DNA of 64,000 nucleotides, from positions 38,515,718 through 38,579,717 of the forward strand of contig JAVIAB010000092.1 in the NCBI GenBank assembly GCA_032433765.1, in the 5' to 3' direction. Each line of letters starts with the position of its first letter. The stretch's first letter is position 1. This DNA is from Megaustenia siamemsis (Eukaryota; Mollusca; Gastropoda; Stylommatophora; Ariophantidae). Made by a program: the position numbers and the translations under genes. This document shows positions 45,110 to 56,038 of this stretch, piece after piece. Below the pieces are notes generated by a model, which did no database searches, was not told where the DNA came from, and saw nothing but the letters and a program-made list of their open reading frames with translations.

Positions 45110-45815
45110 GATGTGATTGTCATAACAGTGAAACAGGGCTATAAGGACAGTCTCAGCCTAAACAGTAATAAATCAGAAGTAATGGCAGTGTCGAAGAAAC
45201 AATCATTATAATCATACAGCATAAAAATAGGTGCGACAGATCTTAAACAAGTGCTGAGCCTCAATTACTTGAGCATAATAATACGAAGAGACGGACGATG
45301 CACCACATAAATGAACAACAGAATAGTACAGGCTAAAGTAGCAGTTCAGAAAATGAAAAACATCCTGTGCAATATGGCTTTGTCAATGGAAATGAAGAAG
45401 CGAGTTCATCGGTATAATATAGAACCAATTCTGATATATGGAAGCGAATCATGGGCAGTACACAAACAAATGGAAGACGAACAGTGGCCCCAGAGCTAGT
45501 ATTTCTCGTACGAATGTTCAAGGTTCCCCGAACAGATAAAAAGATCAACGAGGAAACACACAAAGAGGCCAACACGAAAAGAGAGTTGAAAAAAAAAAAC
45601 TTCAGAAAGGATCGACTGACATTTTGGACTCATCATAAGAAGGGAAAAGTTGGAATACTTAATTAAAACCGGTAACATACAGTCAAAGAGAGACCATGTA
45701 AGGAAAAGACAGAAGATACTAGATAGCTTGGTGTGGAACAGACTTGATACCGTGTACTGTGGACAGATAAAAACGGAAGGACATAATCGCCTGCGGTAGC
45801 CAATATGACTCATGT
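45110..45815 (+). pseudogene. LINE family A2, 3' part
   Basis: YKDSLSLNSNKSEVMAVSKK, NNRIVQAKVAVQKMKNILCN, KKRVHRYNIEPILIYGSESW, AVHKQMEDEQWPQS, MFKVPRTDKKINEE and a broken C-terminus to TAGCCAATATGACTCATG. A deletion in ATEME... makes the QMEDEQWP junction. The GAT tail is nearly lost. Confidence 0.85.
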
Positions 45816-48189
45816 TTATGATTTTAAAATTTGACGTAATTATAAGCGGAAATGGAGTGAAAACAGTAATCTAGCAAAGAATTTGCGGCCACGTTGGTTA
45901 CGTCGATGTTTGTTATTTTTTAAAATGTCTCATTTGTGTGAATAATGTGTATCTGTGTTCATAAATGACAACTCCAGAAACACATGTTATTGTTGAGCAC
46001 TTCTATTCTCTATTTTTTTAATCACACATTTTGTATATCAGTTTGCATTTTTTTCTCTTTCTTTGCTTTAATAATGTCATAAATATATGACTATACATAC
46101 TTAAACAATAACCAGCAAGAAAACGAAAGAGTAAACGTCATCGATTATGTTCCACATGTTAGAACTAAGGTGGTCAGTGCTATGAAAAACTGTTGGCCTT
46201 TTTTCACTATTATCGAGCCAGGCACCGACTTATTTTTAACTTTAATGAATGGGTTGCGTTATGTTTGGACTGAATCTACCGCCACAACAGCGTTTGCTAA
46301 ATTAACTAACTAATTCACTAGACCAACTTTTACTTAGCGGTCGATCGCTCTTGGTTCTATAATGCATGACAATATATACATATGCTGTCATATATTTACA
46401 TAATCGATTAAATGCAAGTTAGTCATGATGCTGTGGGTGGGTGACAGCGGCGGACGGTGAGTTTGAAACTTGAGGGGGCCAGACGTGAGAGCGAACTTTT
46501 ATGATGACTTGTAACCTGACAATTTGCGCCACAAAAAAACATTACTGCAGTTTCTCCTATGTAATATAGTTCATTCAATATTTGCCCTAAATTAACATAA
46601 TTATAATTACATCTTAATATTTTAGTTATTTGCATTATAATTTCGACAAAAAGATGATTTTGCTGTTAATTATATTCTCTTACAGTTTTTTGTTCAGGTT
46701 TTTTGTATGTAAAGACACATCGCAATGATTCTTACAGTCGGCTCTTCATAAATTCTTCTCCCCATAGGCACCACTTCTAATGTTTCAATAAAAAGATAGA
46801 AAGTCGTCTGATTTGTCGTTCTTTTGATGCCATGGAAACAGGGAGGTTGTTGTTAAAAGGGCCTGCCTAGTTCTCATACACATTGCATGAGCGATGGATG
46901 CCGTTTTACGGGTGTAGTAAGTTTGACCTCCGTAGACATCGAAGTCTGTTAGTAACGGCTTGAGTTGTTTGAGCTATATCACGGCTATACTAGGGTATAC
47001 GGTGGCTAGATTAACGCTGACATTTAACTCATTGAGCTGGAATGTAATTGTGTTATATATTCTGATAAAATATTATAGGAATCGTGGCTTCAGTTGCCTC
47101 CTCTGAATATCTACCGCTGGTGGAGAGACATGACAGCTGTTAAGATATTTACTTTCAGAGTTACATAGATTTTTACGCAATTGTAAAAGTTACGTGGCCT
47201 AAGTAATGCGCCTTATGTTACAAAACCCCAAATAAAAAGACAGTTCCTACTACTATTTATTGTTTTAACTCACAATCATGCAATCTTACCTTATTATAAA
47301 CATGCGCATGCTTACGTGTTCTGTTTCTTAAAACTAATATAGCTCTCTCTAAAAATTGTTTTTAGAATTTGTTTCTTAAAAGTGTGTGTATCTAATTAGT
47401 CATTAATTTCTAAGTTACAAAAACAGATGTGGATCCAATTTCTCAAAGGGGCTATAATTGTTTCTCTATATTTTTTTGTTTCGTAGTGGAGATATATTAA
47501 CAATTTGTAACAAGTCTACGTCATGTGTTTAACTTCGAATAAAATATCTAGAACATTTGTTGTATTCCTCCAAAAAGTAATGTCCCTTTACTTTCGTCTT
47601 TCGTGGGCGTGTTGTTACCGGTTTCAACAGTCACCTTTGAGATTTTTTATATTCACCAGACATCCAAGTGGCAGGGATAATATTTCTTGTAATTGGGGTA
47701 TGTTCTCATACTCTTTCCACATCGTCTACACGTTTCATCCCCGATGGGAATGTCAAGCGAGTGTTTATGAGATCCGTTACCAAACTATCATTTGGTATTC
47801 AATATAATTGAAAAAAAAGGCCTTATTGGACTATGAATCCAAGTGCGTGATATGAGGTACAGGATGAGCGGACGAATTTCTATATTACCGGACACTATTT
47901 TCGTCAGAGGCCGGGTGTAATTACGAGATTTCAATACATCATTAGATACTTTACTGGGCTCAATGGCACGAACAGAGAATGCTGACAGAGACCATTCCAG
48001 GAAAAGAATCCGGTGAAGTATGTCTGAAGTGTCTCTGTGAAGGAACCGAAGTCGCATCAAATAGGAATAATTATCATGTTATGTTTACTCGTAAAGCGTA
48101 CTATCGCGCAGGGATCTTTTTGATATATGTGCTAATGAGTCAATCATTCTTCTTTAACCAAAAACATAAGGTAATAAAGAAAAACGCTT
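45816..48189. other. Long unannotated stretch
   Basis: 2.4 kb of AT-rich DNA with no recognised gene, SINE or LINE. A G-rich patch (GTGACAGCGGCGGACGGTGA, then GAGGGGGCC) occurs at 46440-46480. The frame at 47523-47807 has no domain that I recognise. Confidence 0.4.
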
Positions 48190-49114
48190 TTCCACGCCAT
48201 GTGTCGTATGTTGGATATTGTGTTTGTGTCATTGTCTTTATAGACCTTGGGCACATTTTATTGTGTTTGTGTCCTTGTCTTTATAGACCTTGGGCACATT
48301 ATATTGTGTTTGTGTCCTTGTCTTTATAGACCTTGGGCACATTATATTGTGTTTGTGTCCTTGTCTTTATAGACCTTGGGCACATTATATTCTATTTGTG
48401 TCCTTGTCTTTATAGACCTTGGGCACATTATATTGTGTTTGTGTCCTTGTCTTTATAGACCTTGGGCACATCATATTGTGTTTGTGTCCTTGTCTTTATA
48501 GACCTTGGGCACATTATATTGTGTTCGTGTCCTTGTCTTTATAGACCTTGGGCACATTATATTGTGTTCGTGTCCTTGTCTTTATAGACCTTGGGCACAT
48601 TATATTGTGTTCGTGTCCTTGTCTTTATAGACCTTGGGCACATTATATTGTGTTCGTGTCCTTGTCTTTATAGACCTTGGGCACATTATATTGTGTTCGT
48701 GTCCTTGTCTTTATAGACCTTGGGCACATTATATTGTGTTCGTGTCCTTGTCTTTATAGACCTTGGGCACATTATATTGTGTTCGTGTCCTTGTCTTTAT
48801 AGACCTTGGGCACATTATATTGTGTTCGTGTCCTTGTCTTTATAGACCTTGGGCACATCATATTGTATTTGTGTCCTTGTCTTTATAGACCTTGGGCACA
48901 TTATATTGTGTTTGTGTTCTTGTCTTTATAGACATCTGGCACATTATATTTTGTTTAAGATACTCAGTATTAGATCATTACCGTTTTTTTAAATCCATAA
49001 AACCGATACCCATTAAAGACTGGGTCAACTGGAAGCCGTCGATCGCGAAGGAATCGAACCCGACCACTTGACCTTAGTAGTTGAGTTCAGTAATCACTGA
49101 GACATGCAGTCCAT
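48190..49114 (-). mobile_element. SINE-1 with an internal minisatellite
   Basis: The left part (CACGCCATGTGTCGTATG, about 48193-48210) matches the SINE-1 3' end. The right part (GATACCCATTAAAGACTGGG to CACTGAGACATGCAG, 48998-49114) matches its central domain and tRNA head. Between them the SINE segment equivalent to GGTGTTAGTGACCATAAATT, TTACAGACCTTCGGCACAT is repeated many times. The SINE is disrupted by expansion of its own sequence. Confidence 0.85.
48226..48958. repeat. 43-bp SINE-derived minisatellite, 17 copies
   Basis: The unit is ATATTGTGTTTGTGTCCTTG then TCTTTATAGACCTTGGGCAC plus ATT. The GACCTTGGGCAC landmark recurs every 43 bp from about 48242 to 48886, then a diverged GACATCTGGCAC near 48930. 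Copies from about 48520 to 48840 share TTCGTGTCC instead of TTTGTGTCC, a homogenised inner block. Confidence 0.95.
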
Positions 49115-49799
49115 CGTTATATAATAAAGCTATGAATGCAATGCACACGTGTATTTTTTTCAAAATTCTAATGTGTAATTTTACAACACAAACAGGAATA
49201 TCTATATAACATGAGCTAAATTTAAAGTTAAAAAAAGGATAATACTTACTTTTTTTAAAGTGTAAAATGTTTTCTAATAAACGTGACATATAATGTTTAT
49301 GACTTAGAAAGTCACGTTTATATCGATTCAGTCAAGTTCAGCAGTCTACAATCACTGTGCGATCTGAAGCCCAATTGAACAACCTGCTGGTGCTTCCTAA
49401 GCAGTGATAACATACGAACGTGAGACAACTGGGTTTGCAAAGACCAAAATAGCATTTCCAAATGTGTAAGCTGATCGAAATGTGGACGAAAATTAGATAG
49501 ACTGTATTAAATCTGAGTCCGACCAGATCACGTACAATCTATGTTTTCATGGTTGGATAGGGAAAGTCTACATTTTATGTTGCTTTAAATAGCACTTAAT
49601 ACACCTTAAAAGAGTTTTATTTATTTTTCTGCTGGCGTGCTGCTATCCGTTCTTAGATTGTTTTTATCATGTTACTCAATTACTGTTATTCAATGCTCAT
49701 TTCCATCCTACGTAAAATATTTAACAAATATTGTTAATTTTGCAATTGTCTACTTGTGTTGTTTAAAGGCAATTCATGCTCCATACCTCTATGTTTGTG

Positions 49800-49800
<1 letters not shown>
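49115..49800. other. Unannotated stretch
   Basis: No recognised gene. Confidence 0.3.

Positions 49801-49840
<40 letters not shown>
49801..49840. repeat. (AT)n microsatellite
   Basis: About 20 AT units. Confidence 0.97.
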
Positions 49841-49841
<1 letters not shown>

Positions 49842-49971
49842 CTTATTACAATATTATATTAGGCCATTACGTTTGTATATATATTCATTGTTTTGACGAA
49901 CATAATAGTTTGTCTCTCTTAATGTTTAAAAAAGTTCTTGTTTTTTTTTACGTCTGAAGTTTAATTATTCT

Positions 49972-50266
49972 CTCTCTCTCTGTCTGCGATCAGGACTCAA
50001 TCAGAGTAGGACTCCAGACTCTCGCACGAAGACAGCTGTCTGTTTAAGCCTGTTAGATCCGCTCCGATTTAATACCTGTTAAAACGTTGCACTGTGTTCT
50101 AAGCTAGTGGTCCAGTGCATCCGATTTCAGCCAGCATTTTGTTCAGGTTTGCTTTCCTTAGCCTTTGATTGTCCCCAATCTTCCTGCAAAGCAGCAGATG
50201 ATCTTTTCTGTAGGGGGGTTCTGCCCTTAGATGGTCGGCCTTCCCAGGTTTACGAGCACCATCTTA
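49972..50266 (-). mobile_element. GA-tailed retroposon-like repeat, copy 2
   Basis: Complement of 23284-23640: TCTCTCTCTCTGTCTGCGAT, GACTCAATCAGAGTAGGACT, AGTGCATCCGATTTCAGCCA, CAGCAGATGATCTTTTCTGT, CTTAGATGGTCGGCC. The tail is again GA on the element's strand, at its end (49970-49983). Confidence 0.65.
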
Positions 50267-50384
50267 ATTATTCACTTATTCCATAATCTTTGATAATGTG
50301 CGTTAAAAAGGAAAAAAAAAATTACGATTCCATTATCTATATACTCTATATGTACTAGTCTATCTCTTATTTTTGGGCGAACTA
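50267..50384. other. Unannotated stretch
   Basis: No recognised element. Confidence 0.3.
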
Positions 50385-50896
50385 TTCAGAAAGCTTTCCA
50401 AAAAATGAGGAAGATACTATGCAATCCATTTTTGACAATAGAAACAAGAAAAAGAGTTCTTAAATGTTATGTAGAGCCAGTCTTAACATATGGATGCGAA
50501 TCATGGACAATAGGAAAACAGGCAAGAAAATCACTGGAGTCTGTAGAAATGTGGTTTTACAGAAGAATGTTGAGAGTACCATGGACAGCTAAGAAGAGTA
50601 ATGAAGATGTTCTGTAAGAGGTCAAAGCAAAAAAGAGTGCTAATTTCCAATATTAGGAAGAAACATCATCATTTTTTGGCCATGTAATGAGAAGAGAACA
50701 ACTGGAATATATTGTAACAACTGGAAAAATTGAGGGACGAAGAGATGGAGGGAAGCAAAGAGAAAAAATAACAGACAGCTTAAAAGAATGCTTGGCAGAA
50801 GGTCCACAACAGAAATGATAAATAGCTGCCGAGATCGAAAGTTGTGGAGAGACATGATCACCTACGCCAGTAGGCCCAGAACTTGATGATGATGAT
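50385..50896 (+). pseudogene. LINE family A1, 3' end
   Basis: MRKILCNPFLTIETRKRVLK, CYVEPVLTYGCESWTIGKQA and VEMWFYRRMLRVPWTAKKSN run in frame until a TAA at about 50613. The same protein then resumes in another frame (GHVMRREQLEYIV, TTGKIEGRRDGGKQREKITD, CRDRKLWRDMITYASRP) and ends in a GATGATGATG tail. A one-base deletion in KKQSS is visible (GAAACATCATC instead of GAAACAATCATC). Confidence 0.93.
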
Positions 50897-50972
50897 TCAG
50901 AAAGTTTTCATTAGTTAAAAATTTATGTTGACAACCAGGAATCTTTTTTTTTTGTTTTAAAAAAAGCACGAA

Positions 50973-51227
50973 TGAAGTAAAGTGCCCCGTCACACCACCT
51001 AGGGTAAAGTGAATATGGTGTTAGTGAGCATATTTATTACAGACCGTCGGCACATGATTTGTGGGGTAATGTGGTCAGTATTCCGCCCATGTCACTTTAC
51101 TTTCCCTGAAAAAAAAAATCAGGTACCTATTTATGGCTGGGTGAACATGGACGCCGTCGATCGGGATCGAATCCGTCCTCTTTTCCTTTGTACTCGAGTT
51201 CACTAACCACTGAGTTTCACGGCTCCC
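50973..51227 (-). mobile_element. SINE-1, full-length-like
   Basis: GCCCCGTCACACCACCTAGG to the head ACTGAGTTTCACGGCTCCC. It touches the Tc1/mariner-type element at 51234, whose TA target lies 4 bp downstream (AAAT, then TA). Confidence 0.9.
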
Positions 51228-51233
51228 AAATTA

Positions 51234-51335
51234 TAGTCCGTTCAGAAATTCATAATCACACCTGAATTAGCTTTGCGTCATAACCGCTTGTTATTTTTGT
51301 TTCAAATTTTGCATGCAATCTTAGAATATTGATGA
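51234..51335 (+). repeat. Left terminal inverted repeat
   Basis: Reads TAGTCCGTTCAGAAATTCAT and continues to GAATATTGATGA. Differs from the right repeat at few sites, for example CATAACCGC versus CATAACAGC. Confidence 0.95.
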
Positions 51336-51646
51336 CGCAAAGATTTTGGTATTTTTTATTCCACAAACACAACAGATTTCGCACATCAGCGAATTCCTTT
51401 GATCTTTTATGACGATATTACACAAGTTGATTAAAATTTTAGAGCTTACAGTAACCGTGTTAAATTTTCCAGTTTACTGCAATTCTTGTCAGAGGCGTAT
51501 CTATGTAGTGCTTAAATGTGGGTGTTGTTCGTTATGTGTATTTGCAAACATGACTTCAATTGGTTACAATTAGTCTTGTCCTTCGGTCACCATTAGACCC
51601 CAGGACGTCCTAACTGCAGCTGGAATTGAATTCATCTTAATTTTAA

Positions 51647-52485
51647 TCATTCCGAATCTGACGATTCTAAGAGGTTGATAATCATTACTGGCTGGACAAA
51701 TAGTAATCCATCTCGTTTCCAGTGCGCATCTTCCACCCGCAGCATATGTTCAACACACTTCTTCCAGAACGGAAAGTCTATTTTTGAGAGAGACTCGCGT
51801 GTCAGAACTTCAACATCACACATTTTAAACGTCCTGTTTTGTTCTGCAACTTGTCCTTTGACGTGAGCCCAGACAAGTTCGATTGGATTAAGGTGCGCAT
51901 GATATGCAGGGAGTCGAAGAGAGGTGTGGTCGTATTTCTCAATGATTTTGTCAAAATGGTACACCTTTTTCTTATTCGTATTCTTCACAAGTTGTAACAA
52001 TTCGGGTTTTAAATATGTGTCGTCAAATTTGACATTTTCATTCGCAAGCCATGTCCTAATTTGCTCTTTTGTATTTGATGCAGTTTGCACTTTGTCTTCC
52101 TCTGATACGACATTGTTGTATGATGCATTATCCATGACTATGCATGAAGGTCTCACCAGGATTGGTAAAAGATCGTTCTCCAACCAGTGTCTGAAAATGT
52201 TTCCATTCATTTCAGTATGGTAGTCCCTACCGTCGGTACTTCTTGATTGGAAAATCAAAAGCTGTGGACTTTCCTTTTCCTTCCTTGATTGACAAGAGTG
52301 CACTCTGAGTCTTGATTAGTCCAACGTGAAAATGACGATTTATTAAGACCAAGCGCGAGTTGCGTTCGTCTCTCTGGGTCATGAATATCACAATATAAAT
52401 GCCCCATCTTGGATTCCCTAAGGAAGTGCTGATATAGTAAAACAGTAACCTTTTGCATAGTTATAAATTTGCATTTCAAACTCAT
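51647..52485 (-). pseudogene. Transposase, DDE_3-like, internal deletion
   Basis: Two frames on the minus strand. The first (52485-52255) has MSLKCKFITMQKVTVLLYQH near its start and ERRTQLALGLNKSSFSRWTN, the position expected for a helix-turn-helix; it then leaves the true frame. The second (52303-51647) has LLIFQSRSTDGRDYHTEMNG, IVMDNASYNN (second catalytic Asp), SLRLPAYHAHLNPIELVWAH (catalytic Glu; typical of the family), and ends LLESSDSE. The first catalytic Asp region expected between the HTH and the YHTEMN part is not found. About 100 residues seem lost by deletion around 52270-52340, leaving a frameshift. The second frame begins at a GTG, so it is not a real start. Confidence 0.88.
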
Positions 52486-52815
52486 TGTAATTTAGATAGA
52501 AATGTTGGTATTTAAAGTCAACAACTTGTCTACTGAGTCTTCACAAAATTAATAAAGATACGCCTTCCCTTCGGTAATTAATGCCAAGGCCGTGGTGTGT
52601 CATGTCGTTCAATAATAATTAAGTTTTGTGCACGGGATTTTCCTGAAGTTAGTATTTCTGCAATAGCCAAACTATTTTACGTGAACGACCGCACCAAATT
52701 AATGTATATATCCTAAAATGGTGTCAAATTCGAACAGGGTGAATTTAATACAGCCTAAAGAAGAAAACTTTTAAACTAGATCAAATTTCTCAGAGCAAAA
52801 AATATTTCTATAACA

Positions 52816-52917
52816 TCATCAATATTCTAAGATTGCATACACAATTTGAAAGCAAAATAACAAGCTGTTATGACGCAAAGCTAATTCAGGTGTGATTATG
52901 AATTTCTGAACGGACTA
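52816..52917 (-). repeat. Right terminal inverted repeat
   Basis: Inverted match of the left repeat, ending ATTTCTGAACGGACTA just before the TA duplication. Confidence 0.95.
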
Positions 52918-53399
52918 TAGTAGCATATATATCCTGAATTAGTTTCCATCCTAACGCGCTCTACCTGTTACCAAAATAAGTTTAAAATTCTCGAACGTTT
53001 CTAGTATATTTGTTACTTTCTTTGAAGCTTTAAACGTTTAATCATGTTTTTCACATTTTATACAACAAACAAGATTAATGTTTTATATGCCAATATTTCT
53101 GAACAATATAATTGCGCATAATTGCATGATACTTCACTTTGTTCTTTGAAAGCACAATATTGCATTGACTTGTCACTAAAATAGCTTTTTTTCCCATTAA
53201 AAACATATTTTCCCAGAAACATTAATAAATAATATTACATTTTTTACTCGAAAGGTGATACAATCTTGAAAGAAATTATTCATCGATTTATTAAATCTAT
53301 CCAAAAAATGCGAATTAATATATTAACTTTAATAAAATAAGCCTATATAATAATCAGCAGAGATAAATCAATGTATCATAATAGAACAGAACAAAAAAA
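52918..53399. other. Unannotated stretch
   Basis: AT-rich; no recognised element. Confidence 0.35.
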
Positions 53400-53758
53400 T
53401 TAAGTCTTTGAAATGTGAATTTATAGAAGAAGAATAAAAATGTGATGGAAAGAAAATAAAACAAATGATGAAGTTGTAAAACAACTATAAATTAAAAGAG
53501 AACTACTAAACACAATTCAAACAAGACAAATGAGATTTTTGAGGCCGGTTAAAAGACACAGCAGCCTACTAAAAGTAATCTTGGAAGGGAAAATACAAGG
53601 TAAAAGAGGCAGACCAAGATAACATGGACGAATAACATCTAAAGATGGACAGTCAGCCTATGGCAACTTGTATTATCAAAGCAAGAGACAGCGCGGAATG
53701 ACGCTCCATGGTAGTCCACTTTAAATGCTGAGACGGCAATCAATGATGATGATGTCAT
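53400..53758 (+). pseudogene. LINE family B, 3' end
   Basis: KQLxIKRELLNTIQTRQMRF, then KRHSSLLKVILEGKIQGKRG, RPRxTWTNNI, and TIKARDSAEWRSMVVHF, then CAATGATGATGATG. Matches 62284-62747 closely. Decayed by stops, for example after ACCAAGATAA. Confidence 0.85.
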
Positions 53759-53905
53759 AATAGGTTACCCAAGAACAAAGACAGCCTTTCTTATAACCGA
53801 AAAGTCATCTTCTAGAATGGTAGTCTTGTTCACGTATAAAGTAGATGTAGAAGAGCCTGGAACTAGAGATTTTCTTTTGTCTTCACTTCTGCCTTTCCCA
53901 TTTTT

Positions 53906-54050
53906 TTCTGGGAAAGTGAAGCGGAACGGGCGTAATACCGACCACATTACCCCAACAATCATGTGCCGAAGGTCTGTAAAATTTATGGTCACTAACACCA
54001 TATTCCCTATATGCCACTTGGCGTGACGGGGGTACTTTACTTTTACTTAC
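53906..54050 (+). mobile_element. SINE-1 3' fragment
   Basis: Starts at TTCTGGGAAAGTGAAGCGGA and runs to GGCGTGACGGGGGTACTTTA with a CTTTTACTTACTTA tail. The 5' part, including the tRNA head, is lost. Confidence 0.92.
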
Positions 54051-54176
54051 TTAAGATATATGAATATTAAAGCGAAAGTAATTATTGCAATAAAAATAAA
54101 AACACATTAACTATAATAACTCATAATTTTGTTTAATAAAATTAGCAATGATTATAACTCGAATTATAGAAGAAAT
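54051..54176. other. Unannotated stretch
   Basis: AT-rich. Confidence 0.3.
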
Positions 54177-54184
54177 GATCAAGG
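54177..54184. repeat. 8-bp target duplication, left
   Basis: GATCAAGG, identical to 54961-54968. Confidence 0.9.
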
Positions 54185-54960
54185 CAGTGGCGTATACTGG
54201 TTTTGGGGTCTGGCTACCGCTGACATACATTATATTCAGTAGGCTAACATGAAGTAATATTTGTAATGACATCACTAAATTTTAAATTACTTACTTATTT
54301 ACATGTAAACTCTATCCATCTTGTTTTGGACTAACATGTCGCCACTGACTTTGTCATTGAAAGTACTGTTGGGTTGGTCTCTGAGTTAAGGACATTATTG
54401 CCAAACCAGATAAGAGTTCTTGCATCTGAGTTGAGCAACAATAAGATCTGATTCTCTTGAGATCAGAAAAAAAGTTCTTTCTACAGATGCTGATGCGCAT
54501 AACGTAGTTATAAATAGGTTAGGAAGTTCCGATAATCAGACATAGTTTCACTTTGGGACGATTCTGATTGGCTAGAGCTAAAAATAACCAATGAAGCCAC
54601 ATTAGTGTAGAGGTAGCTTAGCCGTATAATTTTGACGGGAATTTTTGAATGTCAAGGTCATTAATTCAAAGTCGGAGAGAAGAGAAATGTACCGCTGCTG
54701 ATTAGCGGTTTCATATACTATTTTTTATAGTAGTTTCGGTTTCATTCACAAACGTTATAGTGACCATAGGAAAACATTGCTTTAATAAATACAAATCAAA
54801 ACAAATAAATCATATTGGCCTACGAAATGTGTAATAGAATATTTGAAAATTTGTAATATAATTATGAAAAGAAAAGAATAAATTATCATTTCCTCTTGTA
54901 TTTCGTTAATATGTTCAGGCTACCGGCGGTAGCTACGGTAGCATAGAGAATACGCCACTG
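54185..54960. mobile_element. Non-autonomous hAT-like DNA transposon (776 bp)
   Basis: Ends CAGTGGCGTATAC and, inverted, CAGTGGCGTATTC, a short terminal inverted repeat of about 11-12 bp of hAT type (CAGTGGC...). Both sides carry GATCAAGG (54177-54184; 54961-54968), a perfect 8-bp target duplication as expected for hAT. Subterminal parts also share GCTACCGC-like text in inverted order. No transposase frame is present, so it is non-autonomous. Confidence 0.88.
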
Positions 54961-54968
54961 GATCAAGG
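54961..54968. repeat. 8-bp target duplication, right
   Basis: GATCAAGG. Confidence 0.9.
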
Positions 54969-55169
54969 CGCCATCAAAATGTACACAATGCTATAATATC
55001 AACACCATTATCAGGTACAATGTCAATGTTTCTTCTTGCCTTTCTAAATTATATGCAGTGAATGAAATTTTAAAATAATTAATATCGTGAGCCCATTGCT
55101 TTTATATCATCCCCTTCTCAGTTTCTGTTTTAGGAATTATATAATTTATTATTGATCTTTCTTTTTTAC

Positions 55170-56038
55170 AGTGACCTTTGTAACTAATGGTATGGATATG
55201 ATGGGAACGGTAACTAGTGGTGTGGGAATGATGTAATAGAGGACGGGTAGTATGGGAATGATTGGAAACAATGACCAGTGGTATGGAAATAACGGCAAAG
55301 ATGACAGATTGTATGGGAATGATGGGAAAGGTAATTAGTAGTGTGGAAATTGTGGGATAGATGACGCGTAGTATGGGATGAGGGGACAGATGACTCTCAT
55401 AGTATGGGATTGATGGGACAGATGACTAGTAATATGTGAATGATGGGAAACGATGACTAGTGGAATTTAAATAACGGGAAAAATTACTAGTGGTATGGGA
55501 ATGATGAGAAAGGCGACTAGTGGTATGGGAATGATGGGAAAGATGACTAGTGGTGTGGGAATGATGGGAAAGATGACTAGTGGTGTGGGAATGATGGGAA
55601 AGATGACTAGTGGTATGGGAATGATGGGAAAGGCGACTAGTAGTATGGGAATGATGGGAGACGATGACTAGTGGTATGGGAATGATGGGAAAGGCGACTA
55701 GTGGTATAGAAATGATGGGAAAGATGACTAGTGGTATGGGAATGATGGGAAAGATGACTAGTGGTATGGGAATGATGACTAGTGGTATGGGAATGATGGA
55801 GAAGTTTACTAGTGGTATAGGAATTATGGGAAAGATGACTAGTGGTATGGGAATGATGGAGAAGTTTACTAGTGGTATAGGAATGATGGGAAAGATGACT
55901 AGTGGTATGGGAATGATGGGAAAGATGACTAGTGGAATGGGAATAATGGAGAAGTTTACTAGTGGTATAGGAATGATGGGAAAGATGACTAGTGTTAAGG
56001 AAATGATGAGAAAGATTACTAGTGGTTTGGGAGTGCCA
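55170..56038. repeat. 30-bp minisatellite with higher-order pattern
   Basis: About 28 copies of TATGGGAATGATGGGAAAGA then TGACTAGTGG. From 55780 to 55990 a variant unit (GGAGAAGTTTAC in place of GGGAAAGATGAC) alternates with the standard unit to form 60-90-bp higher-order repeats. Because 30 is divisible by three, frames are open on both strands: plus TSGMGMMGKM and, in the complement, IPLVIFPIIP-like. Both are by-products unless transcripts show otherwise. Confidence 0.96.

Larger units (their letters stand above)
51234..52917. mobile_element. IS630/Tc1/mariner-type transposon (DD82E/Sailor-like), deleted
   Basis: 1,684 bp with imperfect terminal inverted repeats of about 102 bp (51234-51335 and 52816-52917), both starting TAGTCCGTTCAGAAATTCAT from the outside. 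TA dinucleotides flank both ends (51232-51233, 52918-52919), the target duplication usual for this superfamily. The minus strand carries a split transposase (51647-52485). The D-to-E distance (83 residues between) resembles the DD82E group I recall as 'Sailor'. The middle of the transposase appears deleted, so the copy could move only with help from an intact relative. Confidence 0.9.

Noticed and set aside
47523..47807. Host exon
   Set aside because: A 94-residue frame with no domain and no clear splice or gene context. Chance frames of this size occur in AT-rich DNA.
48226..48958. CRISPR-like regular repeat every 43 bp
   Set aside because: The whole 43 bp is conserved with no variable spacer, and it derives from a SINE.
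51924..52223. 99-residue plus-strand protein
   Set aside because: Shadow of the transposase on the other strand.
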